Origin: an uncultured Methanolobus sp.
GTDB lineage: Archaea > Halobacteriota > Methanosarcinia > Methanosarcinales > Methanosarcinaceae
Assembly (NCBI RefSeq): GCF_963667555.1
Contig: NZ_OY763421.1
Span: forward strand, 2,001,562 to 2,065,561
Length of the DNA stretch: 64,000 bases
Direction: 5' to 3'
Shown in pieces: positions 36,301 through 44,974 of the stretch; the stretch's first letter is position 1; each line of letters opens with the position of its first letter. The translations under genes were made by a program, and so were the position numbers. The notes beneath the pieces are model-generated. The model had not been told where the DNA came from. It did no database searches and saw only the letters and a program-made list of their open reading frames with translations.

Positions 36301-36599
36301 AAGACGCTATAGCTTATTACGGAGTTATCAAGCCCTTTATAAAAAAGAATGAACTGGACGAAAATGAATTAGATCCCATTATCGCAGATACTTCCATAGC
36401 TATCCATGGAATCATTCAGAAACACAACAAAGTCAATTTCTGGGACGATGAAGATGCTAAAAACCAAACCGTCAATGAAATTGATGACTATCTGTACGAT
36501 GAATTGAAAAATGGAAAAGATATCGACCTGTCAACTGAACAGATGGACGGAATCATAGACAAGGTCATGCAGGTTGCAGAACACAGGAGTTACAAATGA
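33399..36599 (+). CDS. hsdR: type I restriction endonuclease HsdR
   Basis: A complete 1066-aa motor and nuclease subunit. The N-terminal PD-(D/E)xK nuclease shows P-D-I-V near residue 152 and E-C-K near 166-168. The SF2 helicase follows with Walker A T-Q-G-S-G-K-S near 337, D-E-S-H near 437 and F-T-G-T-P near 463; a late motif L-L-T-G-F-D-A-P is near 667. The C-terminal 300 residues are helical and dock on HsdM. It cuts DNA at a distance from unmethylated sites after translocation. Confidence 0.95.
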   Translation: MDTFETNEKILSQIPAVQLLINMSYEYLTPCEALKERQNRTSNVLLENILRSQLKKINRIQYRGNEYLFSEENIQSAIEKLKNIRYDGLLKTNESVYDLLTLGTAMEQTIEGNSRSFNLNYIDWRNPERNSFHVTVEYSVQRSRSTETVRPDIVLFVNGIPFSVIECKAPQIDVAQAVSQSIRNQNDDHIPKLFTYTQLLLATNKNDAKYATTGSATKFWSIWKEKQTEAGNPEFEKLHELVNKSLEKDIISKIAATFNIEPETLEKERLVTEQDRTIYSLCRPERLLELAWKFTVFDAGIKKIARYQQYFVIRSTLRRIKQFKEDGARRGGIIWHTQGSGKSLTMVMLARNLALDPEIFNPRIVLVTDRDDLDKQLGNTFAACGLEANRASSGRNLLELISNKESGIITTLIHKFDKAYAAEKYQDESPDIFVLVDESHRTQFGSFSARMRQIFPNACYLGFTGTPLMKKEKNSFTKFGGLLEPHYSITQAVEDGAVVPLLYEGRHVEMTQNQVAVDLWFERHTQGLTDDQKADLKRKYARAEMLNKAGQVIYMRAFDISEHYRENWQGTGFKAQLVAPSKPAALKYHEYLSEIGTVSSEVVISPPDMRESFDETDDEATDDVVKFWQKMMKRYGNEDEYTKQIINQFKHGNDPEILIVVSKLLTGFDAPKNTVLYLCRVLREHTLLQAIARVNRIHEDKEFGFIIDYASILGELDKALTMYSAFEGFDESDLAGTLSSINREIEKLPERYSNLWDLFKTVKHAYDEEEYELLLADEEIRDEFYARLSEYSRNLSIALSSDRFLSETDEDILSRYKADLHKFQSLKKSVKLRYAEAIDYRDYEPKIKKLLDTHIQADEVIQLNKPVNIFDNEMFDQVKEEHGIYVTKKTTASRADTIAHATRKVIIEKMDTDPAFYEKFSKLIQQVIEDFRAKRISDLDYLIKVTDIRNKIVGKVHDKVPDQLIDNEDAIAYYGVIKPFIKKNELDENELDPIIADTSIAIHGIIQKHNKVNFWDDEDAKNQTVNEIDDYLYDELKNGKDIDLSTEQMDGIIDKVMQVAEHRSYK

Positions 36600-37318
36600 C
36601 CGTGGCAAATTACGAAAAGCGGTCATTAACATATGGTAAAAAAACCATTGAATACCAGCTCTTTTACGCCAGAAGAAAAACACTGGAAATCGCAGTTCAT
36701 CCTGACAATACAATAATTGTAAAAGCGCCTCTTGATTCTGAAATAACACTGATCGAAAAAAAGATACATAAAAGAGCAAGGTGGATATTAAAACAGCTTG
36801 ATTATTTCCGGCAATTCATTCCAAAAACACCAGAGAGAGTTTACATTAGTGGGGAGACACATCTGTATCTTGGAAAACAATACCGTTTAAAAGTCACTAA
36901 GGGACAGGAAAATAGCGTAAAACTGTCCCGAGGGATTTTTCAGGTTATCTGCCACGATGAACCAAAACCGGAAATCGTAAAAAAACTCATGAAAAAATGG
37001 TATCTGGATAAGGCAAAGGTCCAGTTCTCTAAAAGTTTTGAGAGATGCTGGCCAAAGTTTAATTCCATGGGCTTCAGTAAACCTTCTATTTCTGTAAAAA
37101 CGATGCAAAAAAGATGGGGAAGCCTGTCAGAAAAAGGCACCATAACACTAAATACAGAACTTATCAAAGCTCCTAAAGAATGCATTGATTATGTGATAAT
37201 CCATGAACTCTGTCATTTAAAGCATCATGACCATAGTTCTGAGTACTACAAAATGCTTGATTCATTCATGCCGGACTGGGAAAAGATTAAACATAAACTT
37301 GAACTCAGCATGGCTTAA
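36596..37318 (+). CDS. YgjP-type M48 metallopeptidase-like protein
   Basis: A 240-aa protein of the DUF45/YgjP group. The zinc motif H-E-L-C-H-L-K-H-H is at about residues 202-210, preceded by the family segment K-R-W-G-S-L near 168. Its ATGA overlap with hsdR shows it belongs to the operon; such genes are regular companions of type I restriction loci. Their function is unknown, but SprT-like DNA-protein crosslink removal or processing of a subunit has been proposed for relatives. Confidence 0.88.
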   Translation: MTVANYEKRSLTYGKKTIEYQLFYARRKTLEIAVHPDNTIIVKAPLDSEITLIEKKIHKRARWILKQLDYFRQFIPKTPERVYISGETHLYLGKQYRLKVTKGQENSVKLSRGIFQVICHDEPKPEIVKKLMKKWYLDKAKVQFSKSFERCWPKFNSMGFSKPSISVKTMQKRWGSLSEKGTITLNTELIKAPKECIDYVIIHELCHLKHHDHSSEYYKMLDSFMPDWEKIKHKLELSMA

Positions 37319-37337
37319 AACTAAAATATCCATAAAA

Positions 37338-38450
37338 TCACTCAAGACATTTGAGTATATCTTGTGAATCATAAGCAGGTGCTACATACCTGGTTCTTCC
37401 ACGCATGCCCTTGCCTGAAAAATCTGCATCAATAAGCTTTGAGACATGCATCTTCTCGATGATCTCATAGAAACGGGTGTAACCAAGACCTGTGATCTCA
37501 TGGAATGATTTGTAAAGCTCGCCGGTTGCAAGACTGCTATCCTTTGCAATTAAACCAAGTAATGTCTTCTCATGATCCGAGAGTGACTTGATATTGCGAC
37601 ACAGGTGCAGGAGCCTTGAAGCTTCATAGGCTTTGTCAACATCTTCAACAGAAACCGTGCGGCTTGCCCTTCGCTCCGCATTAAGACCTGAACGTTTCAG
37701 AAGATCGATACCGATCCTTAAGTCTCCCGTCCTGTCCACATAAGTGACAACCTTATCAAGAGCCGCATCGGACACAACATCCTTAAAAAAAGCATGTTTC
37801 ACACGGTTGGCTATAATATCAGCAATCTCGGACATCTCATATCTTGGAAATGCAATTTCCTCTGGGAGAAATACCGAGCCTACACGCGGATCAAAACTGT
37901 AAGGAATACCAACATCACTGATTATGGCGATTACAGAAATCCTTGCCCCGGGATATTGTTCATGCGCTCTTAAAAGTGAGTACATGACCTCATCTGCATG
38001 TCCTTCAGGAAAAAGATAATTGATATCATCCAGAGCTACAACAAGAGTCTTGTTTGAATCAAGCAGATACTTAATCACTTTCTCGAAAAGTCTGCGAAAG
38101 GAAATTCCAGATGATGGTGGAGTGATGTGAACCAATTGTTCATAAATTCTGGAAACTACAGCAAATCTAGTAGAATCCATCTGACAGTTTACCTTCACAA
38201 AAGCAACATTATCAGTATACTCTTTTACCTCATTGAAAATCTTCATCACAGCAGTGGTTTTTCCAGTGCCAGGAGGACCTTTTACAAGACAATTAACCGG
38301 ACGCATACCCCTAAGAGCAGGTTTCAGGCTAAAACGAAGCGCCTGCATCTGGGAATCCCTGTGTTCAAAATACTCCGGCAGGTAATCAAATTCAAGTACC
38401 TCACCGTTGCTGAAAATTGTTTCATCCCACAAAAGCATGTCTTTGCTCAA
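37338..38450 (-). CDS. cdc6: Orc1/Cdc6 replication initiator
   Basis: A 370-aa AAA+ initiator. Walker A is G-P-P-G-T-G-K-T-T near residue 59, Walker B L-D-D-I-N near 143, sensor and lid helices follow, and the last 80 residues form a winged helix with the T-R-F-Y-E-I-I segment. It binds origin repeats and loads MCM. The TTG start has GGGGAG six bases upstream. It converges with the restriction island. Confidence 0.92.
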   Translation of the reverse strand: MSKDMLLWDETIFSNGEVLEFDYLPEYFEHRDSQMQALRFSLKPALRGMRPVNCLVKGPPGTGKTTAVMKIFNEVKEYTDNVAFVKVNCQMDSTRFAVVSRIYEQLVHITPPSSGISFRRLFEKVIKYLLDSNKTLVVALDDINYLFPEGHADEVMYSLLRAHEQYPGARISVIAIISDVGIPYSFDPRVGSVFLPEEIAFPRYEMSEIADIIANRVKHAFFKDVVSDAALDKVVTYVDRTGDLRIGIDLLKRSGLNAERRASRTVSVEDVDKAYEASRLLHLCRNIKSLSDHEKTLLGLIAKDSSLATGELYKSFHEITGLGYTRFYEIIEKMHVSKLIDADFSGKGMRGRTRYVAPAYDSQDILKCLE

Positions 38451-38706
38451 TTGAACTCCCCTCTGCCAGATAATTAGTCCTCATTACTCATAACCATTAT
38501 TAGTTGCCGTTACTAATTGTCCATCATTATGTCCATAGTTAACTGCCGTATATCATAATAAGATAATAGTATGTGTTTCAGAATACTACTTTCAAGACTA
38601 ATATAATTATTTGCGCATAATAACTTTTTGCTTTTTTCCTGCCGTAAATCAAATACAGCAAGGAATTAGACCATAGTAGTACAGCTTTTTAGGACATCGT
38701 ATTAAA
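38451..38706. other. AT-rich region upstream of cdc6, possible origin
   Basis: 256 bp of AT-rich DNA next to cdc6. It contains an ATTAGT-7-ACTAAT inverted repeat (about 38498-38516) and two related segments, TTGCCGTTA and ACTGCCGTATA. Archaeal origins commonly lie beside cdc6, but I see no convincing origin recognition box, so this is only positional. Confidence 0.25.
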
Positions 38707-39885
38707 TTATACAAGTGCAGTTATGTCCGAAACGGTTTTTACAAGAGATTCAAGCTCATCTTCCGTATTGTACAATCCAAAAGATGCCCTCACAGTACCA
38801 TTGACACCAAGGCTGGAAACTCCCGGCATTGCACAGTGGTAACCGCTCCTGACACATATTCCTTTGGTCTGGTCAAGTATCATTGCAACATCGTGCGCAT
38901 TCATACCAATAACATTGAATGGTACAACCCCAGCTCTTTTTTCCGGACCATAGACCTCGACACCTTCAATATCAGCAAGACGTGAAGCTGCCTCTCTGGC
39001 AAGCTCAAGCTCATGTTTCTGAATGGAATCTACACCCAGTTCTGCAACATATTCCACTGCTCGCCCAAGACCTATAACCCCGGAAATATTAGGAGTCCCC
39101 GCCTCAAACTTTGCAGGACTTGGTTCCATCTTGAAGGTTTCCTTTGTTACAGAGCTAACCATTCCGCCACCAAGGAATAATGGTTCGATAACATCCGGCT
39201 CTTTTATGTACAGAACACCAGTTCCCTGAGGACCAAGCAAGCCCTTATGCCCCGGACAGACAAAGAAATCAGGATCCAGAGATCTCATATTAATAGACAG
39301 ATTTCCTGCGGACTGTGAACCGTCCACAAGTATCTTTACACCTGCCTGCTTTGCAATTCTGGTTATCTTTTCAACGTCCTGTATAGAACCGAATACGTTT
39401 GAAACATGATTCACAGCTATGAGCCTGGTATTATCTTTTATAGCGCTTCGAATGGCTTCAGGGTCAACAACACCTGTAATGTCAGCATCAACAACCGTTA
39501 CTTCAACACCTATATCCCTCAGGCGCATCCATGGAAGCAGGTTGGAATGATGCTCTACAAGTGTTACAATAACATGATCTCCTTTTTTCCATTGGAATCC
39601 CAGGGAAACGATATTGATGCTTTCTGTAGCATTCTTTGTGAAGATAGTTTTGTCAGCATCAATATTCAGGAAAGATGCCACTGATTCTCTTGCATCCTCA
39701 TAGTGATTAGTAGTTTCTCTTGCAAGTCTGTGGGCTCCACGGCCATGATTTGCCGCATATTTGAAAAAAAATTCCTGCATTGCATATACAGCCTGGACCG
39801 GAGTCTGAGTAGTGGCTGCGTTGTCAAGATAGATAACTTCTTTCAATACGGGAAAATCTTCCCTGACACTGAGAACATCATACAT
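38707..39885 (-). CDS. sufS: cysteine desulfurase, SufS type
   Basis: A 392-aa PLP enzyme that removes sulfur from cysteine for iron-sulfur clusters. The PLP lysine lies in G-H-K-G-L-L-G-P-Q near residue 221, and the catalytic cysteine in R-S-G-Y-H-C-A-M-P near 357; the R-x-G-x-H-C form is type II (SufS). I start at the ATG at 39885 (M-Y-D-V-L-S-V), 40 bp after the 46-aa gene; an upstream extension would run into that gene. Confidence 0.9.
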   Translation of the reverse strand: MYDVLSVREDFPVLKEVIYLDNAATTQTPVQAVYAMQEFFFKYAANHGRGAHRLARETTNHYEDARESVASFLNIDADKTIFTKNATESINIVSLGFQWKKGDHVIVTLVEHHSNLLPWMRLRDIGVEVTVVDADITGVVDPEAIRSAIKDNTRLIAVNHVSNVFGSIQDVEKITRIAKQAGVKILVDGSQSAGNLSINMRSLDPDFFVCPGHKGLLGPQGTGVLYIKEPDVIEPLFLGGGMVSSVTKETFKMEPSPAKFEAGTPNISGVIGLGRAVEYVAELGVDSIQKHELELAREAASRLADIEGVEVYGPEKRAGVVPFNVIGMNAHDVAMILDQTKGICVRSGYHCAMPGVSSLGVNGTVRASFGLYNTEDELESLVKTVSDITALV

Positions 39886-39925
39886 AGCAAGCACTATGCA
39901 GAGAAAATAAAAATAGTTTTGCAGG

Positions 39926-40066
39926 CTATTTCGCCTGCACACCGCCTACCATGAAGCGATAAAGCTCCATTTCCTCAGCGGTGAGTTTGTCTTTTGATAT
40001 TCCATCCACTACTGCATGGCAGTCTCTGGAGATATCAGCCTTTCTATATTTTTTCGTGTCTCTCAT
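39926..40066 (-). CDS. 46-aa conserved-looking small protein upstream of sufS
   Basis: An intact 46-codon frame starting M-R-D-T-K-K-Y and ending G-G-V-Q-A-K. AGGAGGT sits five bases before the ATG, one of the strongest ribosome sites here, and a TATA box lies about 70 bp upstream. It contains one cysteine (D-C-H) and a predicted helix L-T-A-E-E-M-E-L-Y. It is in front of sufS on the same strand, 40 bp apart, so it probably shares its mRNA. It could assist sulfur transfer; that is inference. Confidence 0.65.
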   Translation of the reverse strand: MRDTKKYRKADISRDCHAVVDGISKDKLTAEEMELYRFMVGGVQAK

Positions 40067-40271
40067 ATTTTACCTCCTGTCTCTCATTTAAGTTATGTTT
40101 GGTTGGAACTACGGCATATAGCAAATTTATATACACTTCCCAACTATATTTATACACATTTCGCGTGTTAAATAGTTTTGTTGTTGCGCATGTTATATAA
40201 ATATATCGTTTTTGGATTTTGGAATAAATATTCTATAATTACAATCACCGAACGACAAAAATTACCAACAC

Positions 40272-40320
40272 CACACTGGTGAAATATATTAATTGCACAC
40301 TGGGAATTTTAGCACACTGT
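40272..40320. promoter_or_regulatory. three CACACTG repeats upstream of ycaO
   Basis: CACACTGG at 40272-40279 and 40296-40303 and CACACTGT at 40313-40320, all on the plus strand, 24 and 17 bp apart. They lie 50-100 bp upstream of the probable transcription start of the ycaO-tfuA operon. A TATA-like GATATAATA follows at 40367. Confidence 0.4.
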
Positions 40321-40397
40321 CAGAATACAGGCATTCTGCCCGGAATAACATCATCTTGTCGTAAAAGATATAATACATGCAGAGACTCTCGATAATC

Positions 40398-41675
40398 ATG
40401 CCAGAGATAAACATCGACAGATCAGTTCACTTCATGGAAGGCACCCAGCGTGTGCTTGACGAAAACAGCACACTTGAGAAAACAAAAGATAAGCTCAAAA
40501 GCATAGGTGTAACCAGAATAGCCAGCATTACTGATCTGGACAGACTTGGCATACCTGTTTTTTCCGCAATAAGACCAAGTGCAGCAGAAGGTGCTATCTC
40601 CGTTTATTCCGGCAAAGGAAACACGGAGACACAGGCAAGGATATCATCCATGATGGAAGGTTTTGAGCGCTGCCTTGCTGAGAAAAGTGGCATTAATGAA
40701 AATGTGAAGGATGAAATAAAATCAATTCACCTGGTAGATAGTTACGATAATATCACCAAAGAAAATAATGCAGTAAACCCGCCAACTCTGCTCATATCTG
40801 AAAACTACAATCCAAAAGCATTAATTGAATGGGTACAGGGATGGGATCTTTTGAAAAATGAAGAGACCTTTGTTCCTGGTAATTCAGTATATCATCCTTA
40901 CGAAGCACCTGGAAGAACGTTGAAGCTATTCAGAAGCAACACCAATGGACTTGCTGCAGGTAATACCGTTGAAGAAGCAATATTCCACGGATTGCTTGAA
41001 GTTATTGAAAGAGATGCACTCAGCATTGCAGAATTTAACAGAAACCCGGGAAAAGAAATTATCCTGACAGAAGAAGACGGAGAAAACTATGAGATTCTCC
41101 GCAAGTTCACAGACAATGAAGTTGATGTCAAACTCTGGGCTTTACCACATGACACCGAAATCACAACGGTTGTTGCAACTACAGATGATATAAGACTCAA
41201 AGATGCCGCACTTCTTGTAATGGGAGCAGGTGCACACCTTAATCCTGTAATTGCAGTAAGAAGAGCATTGACAGAAGCTGCACAGTCAAGAGTTGTGCAG
41301 ATTCACGGCGCACGTGAGGACACCGAACGTGAAAAGTTTGTCAGGGAAATAGGATACGACAGGATAAAACGTATGAACATATACTGGTACGAGGACGGGG
41401 AAAAGACATCCACGTCCGAACTGAAAGACATGTCAAGAACCTCACCTGCTGAAAGCATTGATGTGATCATCGAACAGCTAAAGAAAGTGACTGATTCAGC
41501 AGTTGTCGTAGACCTCTCACGTGAAAGTGTTGCTGTTCCGGTTGTAAGAGTGGTCATTCCAACTTTTGAGATGTATACCCTTGACAGGGAACGTGTTGGA
41601 AAAAGAGCAAAGTCCAGTTCCAGAAAGAAAATGGCACCACAGGACAGACCCTGGAGGAAAGGACGAGGAAGATGA
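40398..41675 (+). CDS. ycaO: YcaO, thioamidation of methyl-coenzyme M reductase
   Basis: A 425-aa YcaO ATPase that activates a backbone amide by phosphorylation. ATP-site elements are E-G-F-E-R-C-L near residue 92, G-N-T-V-E-E-A-I-x-H-G-L-L-E-V-I-E-R near 195 and E-A-A-Q-S-R near 298. With TfuA it converts a glycine in McrA to thioglycine. The TATA box at 40367 implies a transcript start right at the ATG at 40398, so I prefer this to the ATG at 40377. The C-terminus ends in a basic R-K-G-R-G-R tail. Confidence 0.92.
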   Translation: MPEINIDRSVHFMEGTQRVLDENSTLEKTKDKLKSIGVTRIASITDLDRLGIPVFSAIRPSAAEGAISVYSGKGNTETQARISSMMEGFERCLAEKSGINENVKDEIKSIHLVDSYDNITKENNAVNPPTLLISENYNPKALIEWVQGWDLLKNEETFVPGNSVYHPYEAPGRTLKLFRSNTNGLAAGNTVEEAIFHGLLEVIERDALSIAEFNRNPGKEIILTEEDGENYEILRKFTDNEVDVKLWALPHDTEITTVVATTDDIRLKDAALLVMGAGAHLNPVIAVRRALTEAAQSRVVQIHGAREDTEREKFVREIGYDRIKRMNIYWYEDGEKTSTSELKDMSRTSPAESIDVIIEQLKKVTDSAVVVDLSRESVAVPVVRVVIPTFEMYTLDRERVGKRAKSSSRKKMAPQDRPWRKGRGR

Positions 41676-42334
41676 ATAACAGATCAGAAGTCCTTGTATT
41701 TGCAGGTTCAAGTATCAGCCATGAAGATGCATCAAAAATACTTGATGTTACATACTGGCCACCGATATCCAGAGGAGACATTGGTAAAGCTGCCAGTGAA
41801 GGATACAAAATTATAGGTATAATAGACGGCATCTTCTTTAGCAGGGCAGCCGCAGCCCACAAAGAGATAATAAACGTAATGAGAGAAGGAGTTACCGTCA
41901 TAGGTGGCTGCAGTATGGGAGCCCTGCGGGCATCAGAGCTTGACATTCATGGAATGGAAGGCGTGGGGACAATTTACGAGTGGTACAGGGACGGAGTTAT
42001 CGAGGATGATGACGAGGTTGCTGTTGCCACAAACCCGGACACATTTGAAGCAGTATCAAGCCCGATGGTCAATATCAGGGAAACATTGAAAGCCGCAAGT
42101 TCAGCAGACATCATTGACGATGAAGAGTGCAGGCTTATAACTCAACTTGCAAAAAAGACCCATTACACAGAAAGAAGCTATTTTGGAATCTCAAGAACAG
42201 CAGAAAAAGAAGGAATAATATCAAAAGAAAAGGCTGAAAGCCTCCTTCAGTTCTGCAGAGAGAATGAACGTGACATCAAAAGAGAAGATGCCATTCTTGT
42301 TCTTGAAAAGATAAAAGAGATCATTTCGCAATAA
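41672..42334 (+). CDS. tfuA: TfuA, partner in McrA thioamidation
   Basis: A 220-aa TfuA protein with the hallmark G-G-C-S-M-G-A-L-R-A-S-E-L near residue 75 and Y-x-W-Y-R-D-G near 103. TfuA is thought to help deliver sulfur to YcaO during thioglycine formation. The ATGA overlap with ycaO (GACGAGGAAG as ribosome site) makes the two a translationally coupled pair. It converges with the metal transporter operon with no spacer. Confidence 0.92.
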   Translation: MNNRSEVLVFAGSSISHEDASKILDVTYWPPISRGDIGKAASEGYKIIGIIDGIFFSRAAAAHKEIINVMREGVTVIGGCSMGALRASELDIHGMEGVGTIYEWYRDGVIEDDDEVAVATNPDTFEAVSSPMVNIRETLKAASSADIIDDEECRLITQLAKKTHYTERSYFGISRTAEKEGIISKEKAESLLQFCRENERDIKREDAILVLEKIKEIISQ

Positions 42335-43156
42335 TCATTTTTGTGATGCTATTTTTGGCTTAAGGCCGTCATACAGGAAATGAAGTATATATACTGTAGA
42401 CATTGCCAGAATTATCGTTGCGCCGGAAGGTGCATCGAAAAGATATGACAGATAGAGTCCTGCCAGACTGAAAAGTATCCCGAAAATGATTGAAAGGTAC
42501 ATCATTTTTCCAAGATTATTAGTATAGTGTCTGCTAAGTGATGCCGGCATTGTCAGAAGTGCAATGATCAGAATGATACCAACTACCTTGATCAGAAGTA
42601 CTACTGTAAGTGCTATAAGGCAAAGAAGAAGCAGGTAAAGTTTCTCTGCGGACAGTCCTGACACCTTTGTGAATTCCTCATCAAAACAAAGTGCCATGAA
42701 ATGTTTGTAATAAGCATAGACCATGAATATAATTACAACATCAAGTCCCAGCATGAGATATATATCGGACATAGGAACCGTAAGGATATTACCAAACAGA
42801 TACGTCATAAGATCAGGAGCATAGCCAGGTGTCCAGTAAATAAGAATAATTCCTATAGCCATTCCAAGAGACCACAAAATTCCTATTGCTGTGTCCTCAG
42901 CCACTTTTGTACGTTTGCTCACAAGACCCATCACTATTGCAGAAAGCAAACTGAAAGGTATCAAGCCAAACAATGGATTGATACCGAGGAAATATCCGAT
43001 ACCAATACCACCAAATGATGCATGTGTGATGCCACCGCTAATAAATACGATTTTTTTCACAACAACATAGACACCGATAATGCCACAAGCAATACTGGCA
43101 AGAATAGCGGCCAGAATTGCATTCCTCATGAAGTCATACTGGAGTATTTCAAGCAT
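42335..43156 (-). CDS. znuB: metal ABC transporter permease (ZnuB type)
   Basis: A 273-aa permease with about eight hydrophobic helices and the ABC-3 family pattern (I-F-I-S-G-G-I-T-H-A-S-F-G-G near residue 32, typical of ZnuB/MntB). It forms the membrane pore for zinc or manganese uptake with the next two genes. AGGTGAAAA precedes the ATG; it follows znuC by 12 bp. Confidence 0.9.
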   Translation of the reverse strand: MLEILQYDFMRNAILAAILASIACGIIGVYVVVKKIVFISGGITHASFGGIGIGYFLGINPLFGLIPFSLLSAIVMGLVSKRTKVAEDTAIGILWSLGMAIGIILIYWTPGYAPDLMTYLFGNILTVPMSDIYLMLGLDVVIIFMVYAYYKHFMALCFDEEFTKVSGLSAEKLYLLLLCLIALTVVLLIKVVGIILIIALLTMPASLSRHYTNNLGKMMYLSIIFGILFSLAGLYLSYLFDAPSGATIILAMSTVYILHFLYDGLKPKIASQK

Positions 43157-43168
43157 ATCGTTTTCACC

Positions 43169-43918
43169 TCAGTGCTCTTTCAGTACCCTGTGTGGCACAC
43201 CATGTGCGATTAATTCTACAGGACACTGGTATGATACTTCCAGATCATGCGGACTGATTTCTTTATCATCGTGATAATGGAACTTCCTGTTCAAACAGCC
43301 TATCTTATCGACATAGATTGAGACTGCGCTGATATCGTGAGTCACCATTACAATAGCAATCTCTGATTTTAGCTTATTGAGAAGCTCATAGAACTCCTTT
43401 TGCATTCTGGAATCTATACCAGTGGACGGCTCATCCAGTATTAACAGTTTCGGTTTCGTAACAAGGGAGCGGGCAATGAAAACCCTCTGTTTCTGTCCAC
43501 CAGAAAGCTCGCCTATTTGCCTGTCCTTAAAATCAAGCATGCCTACTTTTTTAAGAGCTTCAAGAGCTGCATTGCGGTCATCTTCATTATATCGCTGTAA
43601 AGGGCGTTTGTGGCTCAGACGACCCATGAGAACAACATCCCAGACCGTAATGGGAAAATCAAGATTGGAAGAATGATATTGAGGGACATAACCCACATCC
43701 TTTCTGGTTTTTGTGGGCCTGCCACCCAATAGAGTTACAGAACCTTTATCAGGTTTGATCAATCCAAGAATGACTTTTAGCAGAGTGCTTTTGCCTCCAC
43801 CGTTTGGGCCGATGATAGCCAGGAAATCTCTGTCCTTTACTGTCAGGTTCACTGACTCAAGAACCTTAACACCATCATAATTTACCCATACATCCTTAAG
43901 ATCGATCACATTTTCCAT
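43169..43918 (-). CDS. znuC: metal ABC transporter ATPase (ZnuC type)
   Basis: A 249-aa ABC ATPase: Walker A G-P-N-G-G-G-K-S-T near residue 37, signature L-S-G-G-Q-K-Q near 138, Walker B L-L-I-L-D-E-P near 157, H-loop V-T-H-D near 192. The C-terminus carries a histidine-containing K-F-H-Y-H-D-D segment often seen in ZnuC. Its ATG directly follows the znuA stop codon. Confidence 0.92.
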   Translation of the reverse strand: MENVIDLKDVWVNYDGVKVLESVNLTVKDRDFLAIIGPNGGGKSTLLKVILGLIKPDKGSVTLLGGRPTKTRKDVGYVPQYHSSNLDFPITVWDVVLMGRLSHKRPLQRYNEDDRNAALEALKKVGMLDFKDRQIGELSGGQKQRVFIARSLVTKPKLLILDEPSTGIDSRMQKEFYELLNKLKSEIAIVMVTHDISAVSIYVDKIGCLNRKFHYHDDKEISPHDLEVSYQCPVELIAHGVPHRVLKEH

Positions 43919-44845
43919 TTAAGCCAGTCCTTTTTCAAACGCTTCTGCTACTTTTGCAAGGTTATCTATATAATCCTTTGCCAGCGGATCGACTGCAACA
44001 ACTTCTCCGCCAATCTCATTTGCTATAGCTTCAGCACTTACTGTACTAAAACCTGACTGCACGAAAATGACTTTGATACCTTTCTCGTTTGCCAGATCAA
44101 TTACAGACTGCATATCCTTTACACTTGGCTCTTTGCCTTCTATCTCTACGGATACCTCTGTCAATCCATAATGATTGGCAAAATAACCCCATGCAGGATG
44201 ATAGACCATAAAACTGCTACCTTCCTTACCTTCCAGCGTGTTCTGGATCTGCTCATCGAGTGTATTGAGCTCTGCGAGGTATGCATTTTTGTTTGCAAGA
44301 TAGATTTCCTGATTATCAGGATCAATCTCCACAAGTCCCTGGTAAATGTTTTCCACCATTACTTCCACATTGTCAGGAGAGGTCCATATGTGAGGATCAG
44401 TACCGGCATTGTCATGCTCTTCTTCAGCCCCGTCAGCCTCTTCCTCACCTTCATGCTCATGAGCTTCCATTTCAAGAAGAGTAATGCCTTCAGAACAATC
44501 AACAATAAGCATATCAGGGTTCAAGTCTGCAAGCTTGCCCATCATGTTCTCTTCAACTGTGATACCGGAACCAACCATTGCATACATTTTTGCTTTACTG
44601 AGAGCTGTAAGCTGACTGGGTGTTGGCTCATAAGAGTGAGGATCTGCACCGGGAGGAACCATGACCACGACTTCTACGCTGTCACCTGCGATCTTTTCAA
44701 CAAACTCCTGCTGGGGAAGAATGCTGATACCTACAACAACATTTCCAGAATTAGCATCAGAAGTACTTTGTTCATCTACGCACCCGGCTGTCAGAACGAC
44801 ACCAATTAAAACAAATGCAGCTAAGAGCATTTTCATAATTTTCAT
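43919..44845 (-). CDS. znuA: metal-binding lipoprotein (ZnuA type)
   Basis: A 308-aa cluster A-I solute-binding protein. The N-terminus has a lipoprotein-like signal ending G-C-V. H-S-Y-E-P-T near residue 76, a histidine- and glutamate-rich loop (H-E-H-E-G-E-E, about 130-150), D-P-H-I-W near 155 and H-P-A-W-G near 213 supply metal ligands. The His-rich loop favours zinc over manganese. Two TTTG-N9-CAAA-like sites lie upstream. Confidence 0.92.
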   Translation of the reverse strand: MKIMKMLLAAFVLIGVVLTAGCVDEQSTSDANSGNVVVGISILPQQEFVEKIAGDSVEVVVMVPPGADPHSYEPTPSQLTALSKAKMYAMVGSGITVEENMMGKLADLNPDMLIVDCSEGITLLEMEAHEHEGEEEADGAEEEHDNAGTDPHIWTSPDNVEVMVENIYQGLVEIDPDNQEIYLANKNAYLAELNTLDEQIQNTLEGKEGSSFMVYHPAWGYFANHYGLTEVSVEIEGKEPSVKDMQSVIDLANEKGIKVIFVQSGFSTVSAEAIANEIGGEVVAVDPLAKDYIDNLAKVAEAFEKGLA

Positions 44846-44883
44846 TTCAATACACCACCTATAAATGTAAATAAACTACAATC

Positions 44884-44920
44884 TTTGTATTCTATCCAAT
44901 ATGTTTGTATTAGTACCAAA
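44884..44920. promoter_or_regulatory. metal-regulator operator candidates before znuA
   Basis: TTTGTATTAGTACCAAA (44904-44920) and the weaker TTTGTATTCTATCCAAT (44884-44900) lie 20 bp apart, two helical turns. The first shares TTTG, AT and TACCAAA with the site before the regulator gene (45462-45478). Confidence 0.55.
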
Positions 44921-44974
44921 TATTTTGCAGATAAACCAACCTGTATAGTACAATAAAGAACTAAAACAGGAGAA

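Noticed and set aside
38451..38706. Replication origin
   Set aside because: Position next to cdc6 and AT content fit, but I could not find convincing origin recognition boxes. Kept only as a low-confidence region.
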